From assembly GCF_032362555.1 (NCBI RefSeq), contig NC_083529.1, forward strand, positions 2,480,001-2,544,000: a stretch of 64,000 nucleotides of DNA, given 5' to 3'. Below are positions 1-13,800 of this stretch, piece by piece. The translations under genes and the position numbers were made by a program. The notes below the pieces were generated by a model. It did no database searches. It had not been told where the DNA came from and saw nothing but the letters and a program-made list of their open reading frames with translations. Source of the stretch: Amyelois transitella. Its lineage: Eukaryota; Arthropoda; Insecta; Lepidoptera; Pyralidae. Position 1 is the stretch's first letter, and each line of letters begins with the position of its first letter.

Positions 1-410
1 TCAATACAATGGCCCTAGTTTAATCTGCCGTTTACAAAATAAAGAAGCGCCATCTATAAAACAATAATGTAAATGTTCCAAACGCTGAATCAAAACTCAA
101 CCAGGTATTATAACCTAGGTTTTGCTCGGGATATTGTACACTGGCTAACATAGATGGCGCTATTTGTAAAATGATAGGACGCTGTGTAGACATTGTTCTA
201 CGGTGCTACGAAAACCGCTACGAAAGCTACGATTTCGCTACGAGATTCGCTACGTCTGTGTTGCGTCATAAAATGTATGGTTTACAGTGAGAATGACCAT
301 GATTATTTTTGTTTTCATAAGTTCATATGGAAAAATTATTTTCTTAAATTTAAGAGCTATTTCTTGTCATTGTGCAAATATTTCTCTGTCTCCACAACTG
401 AAATATAGTA

Positions 411-677
411 CATACATACATACATACATATGATCACGTCTATATCCCTTGCGGGGTAGACAGAGCCAACAGTCTTGAAAAGACTGAATGGCCACGTTCA
501 GCTATTTGGCTTAATGATAGAACCGAGATTCAAATAGTGACAGGTTGCTAGCCCATCGCCTAAAAGAGGAATCCTAAGTTTATAAGCCTATCCCTTAGTC
601 GCCTTTTACGACATCCATGGGAAAGAGATGGAGTGGTCCTATTCTTTTTTGTAATAGTGCCGGGAACCACACGGCAC
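411..677 (-). mobile_element. SINE-like element S1, full length
   Basis: Perfect 13-bp duplication CTGAAATATAGTA (398-410, 678-690). The consensus (read on minus) begins TGCCGTGTGGTTCCCGGCAC, which folds on itself, and ends GACGTGATYATATGTATGTATG. It includes an internal AGTCTTTTCAAGACT palindrome. No clear A/B boxes. Confidence 0.92.
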
Positions 678-1008
678 CTGAAATATAGTATTTATTAATA
701 TTATTTTTCAGCAAAAAGACATAAAATTCTCTTACTTTATTTTATTACCTTATGAATTGGACTATACCTACATTAGGTAAATAAGTCCTCTGCCTCTCAA
801 ACTCAAGGTTTGGGGATAATAGGGGTTAATGGACTAACTTTACTCATTAATTAATCTTCACTGCGACAGTTTAAGTTGTTCAAACTTATTATTTTTCAGA
901 ATTGTTGTACTTCTAAATGATAATTATCGTTTTAGAGTCGCCTGCAAAGTTAAATTGACATATACCTCAGCTTTGATTCATAATTTTTACACAACAGAGC
1001 TGCTACTC

Positions 1009-1252
1009 TCACGTCTATATCCCTTGCGGGGTAGACAGAGCCAACAGTCTTAAAAAGACTGTATCGCCACGTTCAGCTATTTGGATTAATGATAGAATTT
1101 TGAGTTTTAAATAGTGACTGGTTGCTAGCCCATCGCCTAAAAAAGAATCCCAAGTTTGTAAGCCTATCCCTTAGTCGCCTTTTACATCATCCATGGGAAA
1201 GAGATGGAATGGTCCTTTTCTTTTTTGGATTGGTGCCTGGAACCACACGACT
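1009..1252 (-). mobile_element. SINE-like element S1
   Basis: From TCACGTCTATATCCCTTGC to GGAACCACACG; lacks the ATGT tail. Confidence 0.88.
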
Positions 1253-1549
1253 AAAATATAAATATAAATGAAATATTCTCATTATTCTCAACATACAATT
1301 TAATATTCATGGAAAATACTGGTGTTAATAAAATTTTCCACTCCATTATAATATAAAAGAGAGGCATAAAGACATTTCAGAAACGTGACGAGTCTGAACT
1401 GGAAATTATAATTGAAAGGATTACATGCACTAAAAAGTTCTGCGTCTTATTTATTTTACCTTAGAAATAAATAGTCGTGGTAAAAGCTCAACTTTTTATA
1501 ATCCTCGGTTTTGTTATAAAGTATACCTGTATAAACTTGATATTATTGA

Positions 1550-1735
1550 ATGAACTTTGCTCAAATCAGGGACGTCCTGACAAAAGGTCAGATCAAGGGT
1601 ACCCGAAACCGACGAGCTTGTATGAGGAGAGTTATGAATGTGGATAATGCGAAGGATGTTTGCAGAGATCGTGGCAAGTGGAAAGATGTAGTCTCTGCCT
1701 ACTCCTCCGGGAGAGAGGCGTTTGGAGGATTAACC
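1550..1735 (+). mobile_element. RTE LINE 3' fragment
   Basis: Encodes DVLTKGQIKGTRNRRACMRRVMNVDNAKDVCRDRGKWKDVVSAY-like sequence in pieces, diverged from the full-length element. The ATGT tail is missing. Confidence 0.85.
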
Positions 1736-1879
1736 TTTAATAAGGTAAATTGTTTGCGGGTGTTATGCCTGGTTTGTGGCTATACCACGGGCGAAGCCGT
1801 GGCGGCCGCTAGTTTTATAGTAAAGTATATTCAGGTTGCATTCACAGCTGTTCGCTTTAATTAAGAGATATATAGATAG

Positions 1880-2138
1880 ATGTGCCGTGTGGTTCCCGGC
1901 ACCAATAAAAAAGGAATAGGACCACTCCATCTCGTTCCCATGGATGTCGTAAAAGGCGACTAAGAGATAGGCTTATAAACTTGGGATTCTTCTTTTAGGC
2001 GATGGGCTAGCAACCTGTCACTATTTGAATCTTAATTCCATCATAAAGTCAAACAGCTGAACGTTGCCTATAAGTCTTTTCAAGACTGTTGGCTCTGTCT
2101 TCCCCACAAGGGATATAGACGTGATTATATGTATGTAT
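1880..2138 (+). mobile_element. SINE-like element S1, near full length
   Basis: TGCCGTGTGGTTCCCGGCAC head to ATGTATGTA tail. Confidence 0.9.
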
Positions 2139-2915
2139 TAAAAGATATTCTCAGATGAAACTACATTTTATACACTGTGTAAAGATTTCCATATTGTTTG
2201 AGATCAGATATCTGACGCAGAAATAATTAATGCCCATACAAATAAAAGAAAAAAAAATCGTCCGTAAAGAAAAAAAAATATGAACAATAATTAACTGCCA
2301 TTTTCTTTTTTATTTACCCGCAAAGAATGAAAAAGGTAGGAAGGGTTTTACTAATCCGCCAAACCTACAGAATTACTGTATCAAAATATATTGAGGTAAA
2401 AACTGCCTTAACTTACTCGTATTCATATATTGTTCACTTCATAAATTATTCATATGGAAGGTAAATCCAGCTTATTGGCCCGTTGAGGTAACGTTTTTAT
2501 ATCCTTTACGCTGTTCAGAGCATTTATGTAATAATATAGACAATATATACAGTCAAGTGTAAATGAACAAGACCAACGGTTTATATAAATCGGTAATAAG
2601 GCATATGAATAAAAATTTTGAATTTTGAATATATATCTAATGTTAGTACTGTAGAAATTACTGTTATGATTTATATCGTCAATCCCAAATACAAAGTGGC
2701 AATCAAAACTTAAAGGGCTGCCACGAACTTTGGCCGCTTTGGTCAAAATCAAACCAAATTAAATCCAGGCCAATGCGACGTTATGCCAAATTGTAAATCA
2801 CAAACTCAAATACAAGTTTTACCACCAACCGATTACAAAAAGAAGTCGAATACAGTCACCAGTGACTGTGATTATACTCTGTGTTCTGTGATGATTATTT
2901 CAACATACGTTCATA

Positions 2916-3110
2916 TAATCTTTATATCCTTTACGGGGTCGGCAGAGCCAGCAGTATCGAAAAGACTGAAAGGACACGTTCAGCCGTGTGGCTTAATGTT
3001 GGAATCGAAATTCAGATAGTGACAGATTTCTACATCATCGTCTTAAAGCTAAGACAAGAATACAAAGTTTAATAGCTTTTCCCTTGGTAAACTTTTACAA
3101 TCTGCACGAA
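2916..3110 (-). mobile_element. SINE-like element S1, decayed
   Basis: TATATCCTTTACGGGGTCGG, GAAAAGACTGAAAGGACACG and GATAGTGACAGATT in S1 order. Confidence 0.7.
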
Positions 3111-3178
3111 AAGAGAAGTAACTGGTGCATGTTTTTCTTCGCTGTCAGTACAGCTAGGTTCCATCTTTATATAAAAAC

Positions 3179-3402
3179 TAGATGCCGCCCGCGACTTCGT
3201 CCGCATGGAAACCCTATCTATCCCGCGGGAACTCCGGGATAAAAAGTAGCCTTTATCTTATTCTGTGTCTTTAGCTACCTACATACCAAATTTCATCGTA
3301 GTAGGTTCAGTAGTTTTTGCGTGAAAGAGTAACAAGCATCCATACTGACATCCTGATATACTAACAAACTTTCGCATTTATAATACTTGTATTAGTAGGA
3401 TG
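3179..3402 (+). repeat. Dispersed repeat with CCCGCGACTTCGTCCGC core
   Basis: Contains CCGCGACTTCGTCCGCATGG, TCCCGCGGGAACTCCGGGAT and CGCATTTATAATACTTG, a repeat type found throughout lepidopteran genomes (from general knowledge). Related copies at 31441-31716 and 45234-45908, and the inverse of the core at ~14505 and ~40218. Confidence 0.7.
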
Positions 3403-3619
3403 TTAATACAATTTTGGTTCATATGTATCGTCGTTATTAAATTAGCAGCTTCATACAGAATATAATTACTCTGTGAGGTACCTACACTAGTGAGAGCACA
3501 AAGCTCAGAGCTTGCAAACGTTGGTATGCAGGAACTGGGTTGTTGAAAAGTTTATAATTAAAGAATCCAATGTGTGTTTGTATGAAGTTATTCACAAGGA
3601 TTTCATAAATGTGGTTTAA

Positions 3620-4430
3620 TATTGAGTTTGGTTTGTTTGTAAACTCTTTATTGCACATAAAAATAAATATAACACAGAGATTGCACTTGAGTGGGTAACA
3701 TCAATAGAAAGTTCCAATATTGTGCGCTAAGTTACAATTTCACATTATTTTGAGCATTTCAGAAATTATTTGGTATTGGTTTTTATTATATCAAAATTTA
3801 AAAGATAAAGGTTTAACAAAGAATTCGGACTAATAAAAAACAAAAAAATATCTACTTCTGTTCCCGCGGGAATTTTGGAAAACCATTTATTAGTGCACCC
3901 CTAGCCTAGACCACATTAAGAACCTTTGAATTTTAAGTGTCTAGACGTAGCGGTTTTGCCTGTGGTTGTCATTGGTAAATCGGTCACTCAGTAAACCAAG
4001 AGTTTTAAATATATTAGGTATATAATGTGTATATGTATATATGTGTGTGTAATAAATCAGAAGTGGTAAATGTGTCGTTATTTCTACCATCAATCACCAT
4101 AACATTTTCAAATTACGATATTTGAATTTATTTGAACGGCTAATTTGTCCCGGTTATTTTTTTTTTTTGTTTTATTTATTTAGTAGTCTCTGCCTCCCCC
4201 CCCCTGTAAGACGCATGGTAGGATGTATAAAGCAAAAAACAGTTTTATTTCAAAAAATCTCGTGTCTATTTTAATATAACGAAGTGCGAGGTAATTGCTC
4301 TGAAAAAGTTGGATATAATTTTCAAAAGAAGTGGAAACTCTTGTGCCTCCTTTCTCCAAAGACTTCAAAGTAAGATTATATTTAAATGAAGCGAGTATTA
4401 AATTTTATTACAGTTATCTTCGAAAGCGAT
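3620..4430. other. No gene seen; short LINE 3' remnant
   Basis: TTTGTAAACTCTTTATTGCA at ~3637 is shared with ~44974, a LINE 3'-end type remnant. The rest is AT-rich with short T, C and TG runs. No coding signal. Confidence 0.5.
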
Positions 4431-4469
4431 TGTGTAATGGCCCGTCATTGAGAAATGGTTAAGGAATAT

Positions 4470-4662
4470 TATTGCGTCTGCGTCCCTTGCGAGGTAGACA
4501 GAGTCAACAGTTTTGAAAATACTTATAGAATGGATATGATGGAATTGAGATTCAAATATAATGACAGATTGCTAGCCCATCGCGTACAATAGGAATCCTA
4601 AGTTTATTAGCCTTTCCCTTAGTCGCCTTTTTGACATCCATGGAAATGAGATGGAGTGGTCT
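4470..4662 (-). mobile_element. SINE-like element S1, partial
   Basis: CGTCCCTTGCGAGGTAGACA to ATGGAGTGGTC; diverged. A head piece in plus orientation is at about 5098-5165. Confidence 0.75.
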
Positions 4663-4843
4663 TATTTTATCTTCGTGAATCTCAATCTCATAATTAAGTC
4701 ATAAGGTTGAGAACGTGGGTCTGGCTGCCTCGCAAGGAATATAGACGTGTATATTAGAAAAATTATACTAAGCCAATTCTGTTTAAAAATGAGTAGGTTC
4801 AATTTTTAAATTTACATACAAATGTATAGGAAAAACAACGTAC

Positions 4844-7800
4844 CTCGTCTAACTTGCCGCCTCCTGGGCGAGTGTGCCGGCGTGCTTTGCTCCGAGCTGT
4901 GGTCTGCGCACTCTGTGCCGCTGCTGTCATGCCCCGGTGCCAAGGAGAAGGTGGTACCGGCCGGACATCTCTCTCGACTCCTGCTGCGTTGCCAGCGAGT
5001 CTGTTCAAAAATATTAAATTAAAAATTAATCGAAAATTCGAATCGAGACGTGGCAAGCTAAGATGGTACTAGCTTGCGCCGTTTGGTTCCCGACTCTGTG
5101 CCGTGTGGTTCTAGGCACTTAAGGATAGGACCATATCGTAAAAGCGACCAAGGGAATAGAAGCTTATTTATCTAGTCCAAGCCTCCATGCTGGTCTGATA
5201 GTAAAGAAATAAAACCGACTTCAGAAGCCAAAATAAGCTAAAAAGAATTGAAAATTTAATAAACAATACGTTGTACCTAGGTGATTAGTGGGTTGGTACC
5301 TAGCCTACCTCCATAAATTTTTGGAGCCAGTGATGCCACGCCAAGTAGTAGGTAGATTGTGTACATGTAATAATTACTACACAAAAAAAAGAACTTTCAG
5401 TAACCGATACTGAACGTGTTCAAGTAAAAAAAAAAAACAACATATCCAAATTTTTCCGAATAATATAAGCAAAATGAGAGTAATACGCGTCTATTCGTCA
5501 ACCCTTTTGTCAACTTAGATGATTAATTCAAATTTTAATAATCTATAAATACAGTGTATTTTTAATACTAAGAAATATTCGAATTTTAACTTTACTAATA
5601 CCACGTAAAGGGTTGAAATTTAAGTGAGCTTTTCCTGTTTAACCAATCGTTAGTAGGTCAGGTTTTCTTTGGCTTTTGATTTATTTATAACTCGGCAGTA
5701 GGTGAATGTAGCTTCACTCTACTCGTATTAGTACTTAGGATGGAGTTATTTTGCACATACCTATTAAAAAAAACTATTATATCAATAATAAGTAATCAAC
5801 TTTGGACGAAAATACACTTTTGGTATATATTTCCGAAATAAAATTACTTTCGAAAAGTTTAATTTTGTTGAAATTTAAAATGTACACAGGATCTGTCATT
5901 AGAATTTGTAAATTCATGGGGCATCAAACTCGGTCAAGTAATTTTTGAAATATAAATAATATATATATAATATCCACAATTAAAAAATGAAAGTGTTCGT
6001 GAGGTTTAAGTACGCGATGAATGACTATTTTATGAAAATGTTTTTATTACTGGACAGGTTACACAGATTGAGTTAGGTTATGATATGAAATGGGTACTTT
6101 TTGTCATGTTAATACAATAAGTAAAAATGCGCTGTTAACCGGAAAAACAGTTAAATTTCAATTAAACTTCTTCCTTAAAAATTTATAAACGATTAATATT
6201 GGAAAAACGTTGTTAAAATATTCAAAACCATTGGTGATGTGATCTGCATTTTAATTGCTTTGGCAATGACTACGAGAAAAACACGGAAACACAGAAATAA
6301 GGGCTTCTAGCCCAGTTCAATGCAAAAAAAAAGGTGCGCGACCAACATGACATCGTGTTTATAATGTTAGAGTCTGTGCAAAAAATTGTGCTTCCATTTT
6401 TTTTTTGTGTTTTAAACATTAGTAACACTATTTTATTTTAACATGTTTGATAATTTTATTTGGCTCATTTGCTAAATTTCTATTTGTTCTTTTTAATGCA
6501 ACTTTTGGACTCCCTTTTAACATAAAATTTTATTTTATTAATTATTTGTCATTTGTTAAATGGAATGCTATAAAGAATGCTCAACGAACGTAAACGAAGA
6601 GGTTGTAAACCCAAGTTCAGCTGTATGTCATAAACAAATAAATATATACGTGACAAATTACACAGATTGAGTTAGCCTCGAAGTAAGTTCGAGACTTGTG
6701 TTTCGAGATACTAACTCACCGATACTATATTTTACAATAAATACTTATGTAGATAAATATCCAAGAGCCAGGCCAATCAGTAAAAGTTCTTTTCTTATCA
6801 TGCCCTGACCGGGATTCGAACCCGGGACTTCCGGTTTCACAGACAAGCGCACTACCGCTGCGCCACAGAGGCCGGCAATGTCATAATGATGGAATTGAGA
6901 TTCAAATAGCGACAGATTGCTAGGCTATTGCCTAAAAGAAAAATACCAAGTTTATAAATTATTGATTGTTAGTTAAAGGCTTTATATCTATACTTTCCCT
7001 AATTGTTGTTGGGTTGGACACGTCGTGTAATGAAAACTGTTGGGTTGACATTTATGGATTTTTCATTGGACTGGGAAAAGGGATATGGGATGAATGACTG
7101 TTGAAGATAGAGGGTCGCTCGACCTTTTTTATGTGAGTTAATTGAGCACAAGCGTAAAGTACTATTTTATGTCACGACTAACCTAATTGAACACCAGTGC
7201 AAAGTACTAAGTATTTTAATTTTTACAACACGCATCAGAAAATAATTTTTTATGCGTTAATACTACATTACTTTTTTTCTAGAAATTCTATAAAAAGGAA
7301 CTCTGTCTTATTAATTAGTTTCTTATTTGATTTAAAATGTTTCTTAATATTAGATAGATAATTAAGCAATTATACTCCTTTGTCTTCATGTTTTAGGAAC
7401 TTATCTTTCCGATAAAAGCTGCGACATTTTATTAGATAATTTAAAATATTTAAAAAGTGCATAATGTTTCACATCTACTTTAATGTTAATCATTTAATAT
7501 GTTTTAATAAGTTCAGTGCTCCAGTTTTATAGGTCACATCGGAATCATATTGTAATTAACATAAATTATATTTATTCATTCTAATTCATTGTAATTTTTA
7601 CTTGGAAATTGTAATTATTTTGAGTGAATTCGCGGCACCTCGTACCATGAAATGTATTGATCGTAGAAGTGATATGGCATTTTCTAGTTAATGTGCCCGG
7701 CTTATAAGCTTAGGATTCTTCTTGTAGGCGAAAGACTAGCAACCTAACACTATGTGAATCTCAATCCCATTATCGAGCCTTACAGTGCCGTGTGGTTCCC

Positions 7801-10800
7801 GGCACCAATACAAAAAATAATAGGACCACTCCATCTCTTTCCCATGGATGTCGTAAAAGGCGACTAAGGGATAGGCTTATAAACTTGGGATTCTTTTTTA
7901 GGCGATGGGCTAGCAACCTGTCTCTATTTGAATCTTAATTCTATCTTAAAGCCAAATAGCTGAAGGTGGCCTATCAGTCTTTTCAAGACTGTTGGCTCTG
8001 TCTACCCCGCAAGGGATATAGACGTGACCATATGTATGTATGTATGAGCCTTACAGCTGAACATCGCCTTATGGTTTTTTCGAGACTGTTGGCTCTGTGT
8101 TCCATCACATTAATCTTAAAGCACCGAGATAAAATAAGCAAATAGATGAATCAATTCTACCATATTTCTTTTTTCCTACGGTCAAGATCTGAAAATGTTT
8201 TTAGTGAGTCTTAAGACAAACTTTGCAGCGGAAAGCTTAAAGATTTAGCACTTACAAACTTACTTTTTGAATTTCTGCAAATTTTCTTTTCCTCAAACAT
8301 CTTCCAAAAATAACCGATCATAAGGCATCTTTAAAAAAACACATTTCATACGTTATTTCAAAGATGTCTTCCTCAACTACCAGAAATAAACTATTATTAA
8401 AATCAAATGTTGTAAAAGGCTCGTCTGGGTATGGCAGGAGGAGCATAAATCAGAATTACCCCGGTGTATATGACAACTTTAAGGAGCTTAATCGGTGTAA
8501 ATTGAGTGAGAGGATAAAGTATAGTGTGGTAAAGATAAGATAAAGTGTGAAGTGGGAAGATACAGTGACAGGAATAGAAATGGGAACACAACGACGAGCT
8601 TACATGAAAAGGTTAACGATAAGACAAGTTTACAGATATCGTGACAAATGGAAATATGTATTCACCGGAAAAAAGACGTGATAAATAGTACTTACAGAAT
8701 TCGAAAAACATTGATTATTTTTGCATATTGTGACTCAATGATGCATTTGGGGACTCTGTGAAGAACATTACACTCTTTTTGTACGGATGGGTATCGACCC
8801 CTGGACTAAGTGTCACATACGAAGTGTTCCATTTATCGCAAATTCACAGTAAAGTCATATTAATTATTCAGATTTCGGCTCTCTCTGAATAGGTAATGGT
8901 CCAACCTATTGTTCTACATACTAGCAGAATATTGAGTTACACTGTATTGATTTATTGTATTATGAATGCACTAAGTATTTAGGTAGCTGGTAGGTATGTA
9001 GTAGGTTTTTTTTTTAAGTTAGTTACACAAGATAATAAAACAGAAACAATTCTATATATATATACTATTTACAACAACCACAAGCTGCAATAGATGAATG
9101 TTCCTATTTTCTGCTTTTACCGTAAAACTCGAAAAAAAATTTCACGTTTTTACACGAAGCAACTCCCGTCTCACGCCCGCAATCTTTGAAGAGTAATCTA
9201 CTACAATTTAGTTTTACAAACTTTCTATATACGTATACATAAAATCACGCCTCTTTCCCGGAGGGGTAGGCAGAGACTACCTCTTTCCACTTGCCACGAT
9301 CTCTGCATACTTCCTTCGCTTCATCCACATTCATAACTCTCTTCATGCAAGCTCGGCGGTTTCGGGTACTTTTGACCTGACCCTTTACCAGGACGTCCTT
9401 AATTTGATCAAGATACGTTCGTCTAGGTCTTCCCACTCCGACCTTTCCCTCCACACTCTCCTTGTATATCTGCTTAGTCAACCTGTTTTCATTCATCCTC
9501 TCCACATGAATTTGTAAGTATCATGGCTGCAAAAGGTGATTATGCCTATACCCATACGCCATTGCCAGATCTTACTTTCAAATTGGTGAACAAATGTTAT
9601 GTCCTTTTCACCACGGAGAGCGGTGTGTGATGATGAGCAGACCTCACGCGGAGGCGGATTTACCTGTTAGTTCTGATGCTGACTGCCATGTAAGCCTTCT
9701 ATCAGGTTTATATTGACGCTTTTAGTATACTATTAATGTTCCTTACCCTGGCGTTTATCCTAGTAACATTCTCACCATGATACTGAATTAGGTAAATAAG
9801 GATTTTACACGAAGCAACTCCTCCTGACCTACCCAACCGGGTGAACATAACCCATTTTGGAAATATTCCCTTTTACTTGATCTTACCTTCAAATTGGTGA
9901 AGAAATGCTGCGTCCTATGTACCACAGATAGTGGGGTATGATGATGAGCAGACCGCGCGCGGGGGGGCGGGGACTGCTGGCCGGGGGGTGCGCATGACAG
10001 TTCAGACGCTGACTTGGACAACCTTCCACTTAGGGCTTCCGACCGCTCTGAAACAATAAAGGATGGTAAGCAACATCAATAAATATATACGGGACAGATT
10101 ACCTACACAGATTGAGTTAGCCTCGAAGTAAGTTAGAGACTTGTATTACTAACTCAACGATACTATATTTTATAATAAATACTTATATAGATAAACATCC
10201 AAGACCCAGGCCAATCAGAAAAAGTTATTAACTCATCATGCCCTGGCCGGGATTCGAACCCAGGACCTCCGGTGTCACAGACAAGCGTACTACCGCTGCT
10301 CTTATTGCTGTCTATATCAATGGTTTCATCATACTAGTGTCAACGTATGACTTTTTTCGTACGTAACAGGTTATCTAGTAAGGTTTAAAGACTCCAAGAC
10401 ACTCTCAGCGACCGATTCTTTTGTTTAATACTCTTTCTCGCTCTCATCTTCGCGTGTTCCCGGTTGAACCCCCCACTCCACAGCAATTATTCGGGGTCCG
10501 GGGTCTGCATTCCGCCTTTTCTTCTCTCCACCTTGATCGGTTTGGGGCGTCCTCAAGGTTGTTTAAAAATAGGCTATATCATTTTATAGTAGCCAATGTT
10601 TTCCCCAAAATGTCACAACTTGTTATTACGACTGTAAATCGATACATTCACTTATCCACTTTTCCGAACGGACCAAATTAACTTAGCATTAATCGATAAA
10701 ATGGATGATCTCAACCTCCGCAATCGAAAATGAAATTTCCTCAATTTCCATCACAAAGCTGATACTTGTTTACAATGTTACATACTTACATAAATAATAA

Positions 10801-13800
10801 AATCATGCCACTTTCTTGGTGGGATAGGTACAAATATATTTGTTATTTTAATAGTTACATTGTACATATGTACATAAATATTATCACGTCTATATCCCTT
10901 GCGGGGTAGACAGAACCAACGGACTGATTTTACTCTGTTAATAATAAATTGAAATAGTTTTTCAACTTTAATTATTTTAATATTTAAAATTGGCATATTG
11001 CCATGTAGTTTAAAATAATTCAAGAAGTACCTACTGTTAATCTAATTTTTTCCTAAAACACACTTAAATATCTAAGAGCAACATATAGCTATGCATTGCT
11101 AAGGATAACTTAAGTGTTCCCAAGTTGGTAATTGCCCTCGTAGGTATACTAAATGTACGTGAGATATCTTTTACGAAACAGCTTTATACAACTAGTTTCG
11201 AACTTATTCTTATGGCTCCGTTGCGAAATCTTGAAATCAGCATATCATAAAAATGTATATATATATATATATATATTTTTAATATTTTAAAAGTGGAAAA
11301 GTTATCAAATTAAATGTATTATTACAAAAACTTATTCTAAGACGATATTTTTACTTGTATTTGGTAACCCTCAGAAGGTTCGACTTTTATTAGTAAACTA
11401 GAAAAGCATATTGAATAACTTAAAAAGTGATGCTTAATGCAAAAAAAATTCATCTTAAATATGTCATAAATATCTGCAATTCAGATTCCATTGTCCATGA
11501 TTCATCTATCGTAATGTTTTTAGATTTTTTGTGAAGGTCAATTAGACATATATAATTTAATTCCTCAGCGTGTCACCGAGTAGGCACGCGGTGTGACCGT
11601 GTTGGCCAATGTTGCCCTGTCACGCTTCACAAAGATAACGATGACTAGTAAAACAGTCAGAATATATGACTGTGTGTGGGATACATACATACAAACAATC
11701 ACTCACTTAGGTTTTACCGGAATAAAGGTACCCTATATCCTTCTCCAGACTCTTATTAATACGCGAAATTTCAGTAGATAGCGCGATAAGGGGTAACAAA
11801 CAAAGAAACATACTTTCGCTTTTGAAATTTGAAAATCCTTACGGATTTGAAATCCCTCGCATACGAATTAACGTCCGCGTACTACGCAGTAATAAATGAG
11901 TAAAAACTTAACGATTCAAGAAAGACGTAGTAGTTTTACAATTAAACCGTCACGCTAGGTTGCATGACCGCAAATTGTGAAATTCCCGCTCGCCCCGGGA
12001 AACTAGCCTGTGTAATGGCAACACTGGAAGCCAATTTGGTTTTTATAGAGCTCCTGTGGGTTAATGTATGACTGGGCGCCATTTTGTTTTTTTAATAAAT
12101 GTGATGTTAAATAGTAGACATACATACGTGTAGTCACGTGTATATCCCTTGCGGGGTAAACAGAGCCAATAGTCTTGAAAAGACTGAAAGGCTACGTTCA
12201 GCTGTATGGCTTGAAGCTGGAACTGAGATTCAAATAGTGACAGGTTGCCAGCCCATCGTCTCAAAGAAGAATCCCAAGTTTAGATGCATATTTTTAGTCG
12301 CCTTTTAAGAAATCCATGAGATAGTGTGGTCCTATTTTTTTATATGGCCGGGAACCACACAGCACGTTGGTTTGTAGGTACATGTGAACCTAGGTACAAA
12401 AATTAAAATAGGTTGACTATAAGAGTCTTTATCCCTTATACAACAAGTATAAGTGATAAAGACGTGATTCTATGTATGTATCTATATATCTATGCTTAGT
12501 TATTTATTAATTGTCATATAAGTTGGATATAATTTAGATTTGACCTAGACGAACGTATCTTGATCAAATTAAGGACGTCCTGGTAAAGGGTCAGGTCAAA
12601 AGTACCCGAAGTATGCAGAGATCGTGGCAAGTGGAAAGAGGTAGTCCCTGCCTACCCCTCCGGGAAGGAGGCGTGATTTTATGTATGTATGTATAATTTA
12701 GATATAAGAAACTGATGTACTTATGTTTTAACCTAGCACTCATTCTCTTTTTTATAACTTACTTTTGATTATCTGTTTTAGACAAAACAAGTAATTAGGT
12801 AATGTCATTCACCTTGTGGGGAGAGGCTGGTGCACTGAGATACAGGCTCTGCTTAGTTCAGACACCGGTCTCTCGCAATCTTTTGTTATATTCCTTACCT
12901 GTGATTTGTTTGTTTATACACTAACTATAAGATTGTAGAGAAAATAAAGAAATTTTTGATTTTGATTTGATATAAATATGTACCTAGGTATGCATGTACC
13001 TGTAACCACCTGTTAACCACTTTAACACTTTTCTACCAGACTGTACTACAATTTGTACAGTCGAATGCACTAGATACCGCATCAACGTCTATACGAGTCG
13101 CCTTTATCCGGACACATCGGTAGAGAATTCCCAGACATACGTATATGTATGTTGAAAGTCTTGTCACGGAAAATTACGCCTTATTGCTTTCAAGATAATG
13201 CCCTATGTAAGGTTCCCTTTGAATCTTTTTATGCTCTAGTGCTTTCTGGTATATTTGTAGTTATAGATTATGCCCGCTACTGTGCTTGCGTCAATAAAAA
13301 CTCGTTTATTTTCTATCACTATTGGAATTTCGAGATATATTATCTTTCCTAAACACACTTCCCAACAAAATGCACGCGTAGTTTGTTTGGATTTTGTGCA
13401 ATAAACTTAAATAAGCTCGTTTATTTATGTCCACTATGAACCCAAAAGTCGGAAAGTCAGGAAAGTCAAATTACACAGGGCATCTGATTCTAGAAAAACC
13501 TTACTCACAAAAATTATTCAATTATTATATGTGGGTCTGATGCTTAGGTACAGCGGGAAAGTATCTTTCTCCTAAATTCAATACCAGTACTAAAGGAAGT
13601 TACGCTCTCAACCCACTTTTGTTTCAATGTTTTTCGTCGAGCCTTGAATGTCTCGTTAATAATAAAAATGGGCCATTTTTGACAAAATTGTATGATTTAG
13701 TGTAGTACATTTCCTTGTGAAAATTATGGGAGGGTAAAATTAAAATTGAACATTTCCTTGAGTGAATGCTGAGAGACAATTTCCCAGAGAGAGCTTACGG

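Noticed and set aside
6805..6877. Apparent tRNA gene (minus strand) with A and B boxes
   Set aside because: Acceptor stem does not pair, it is the head of a repeated SINE with a target-site duplication, and truncated copies exist at 10.1 and 48.2 kb.
11262..11277. (TA)n run as a possible regulatory element
   Set aside because: Simple microsatellite; several similar AT runs occur in the window.
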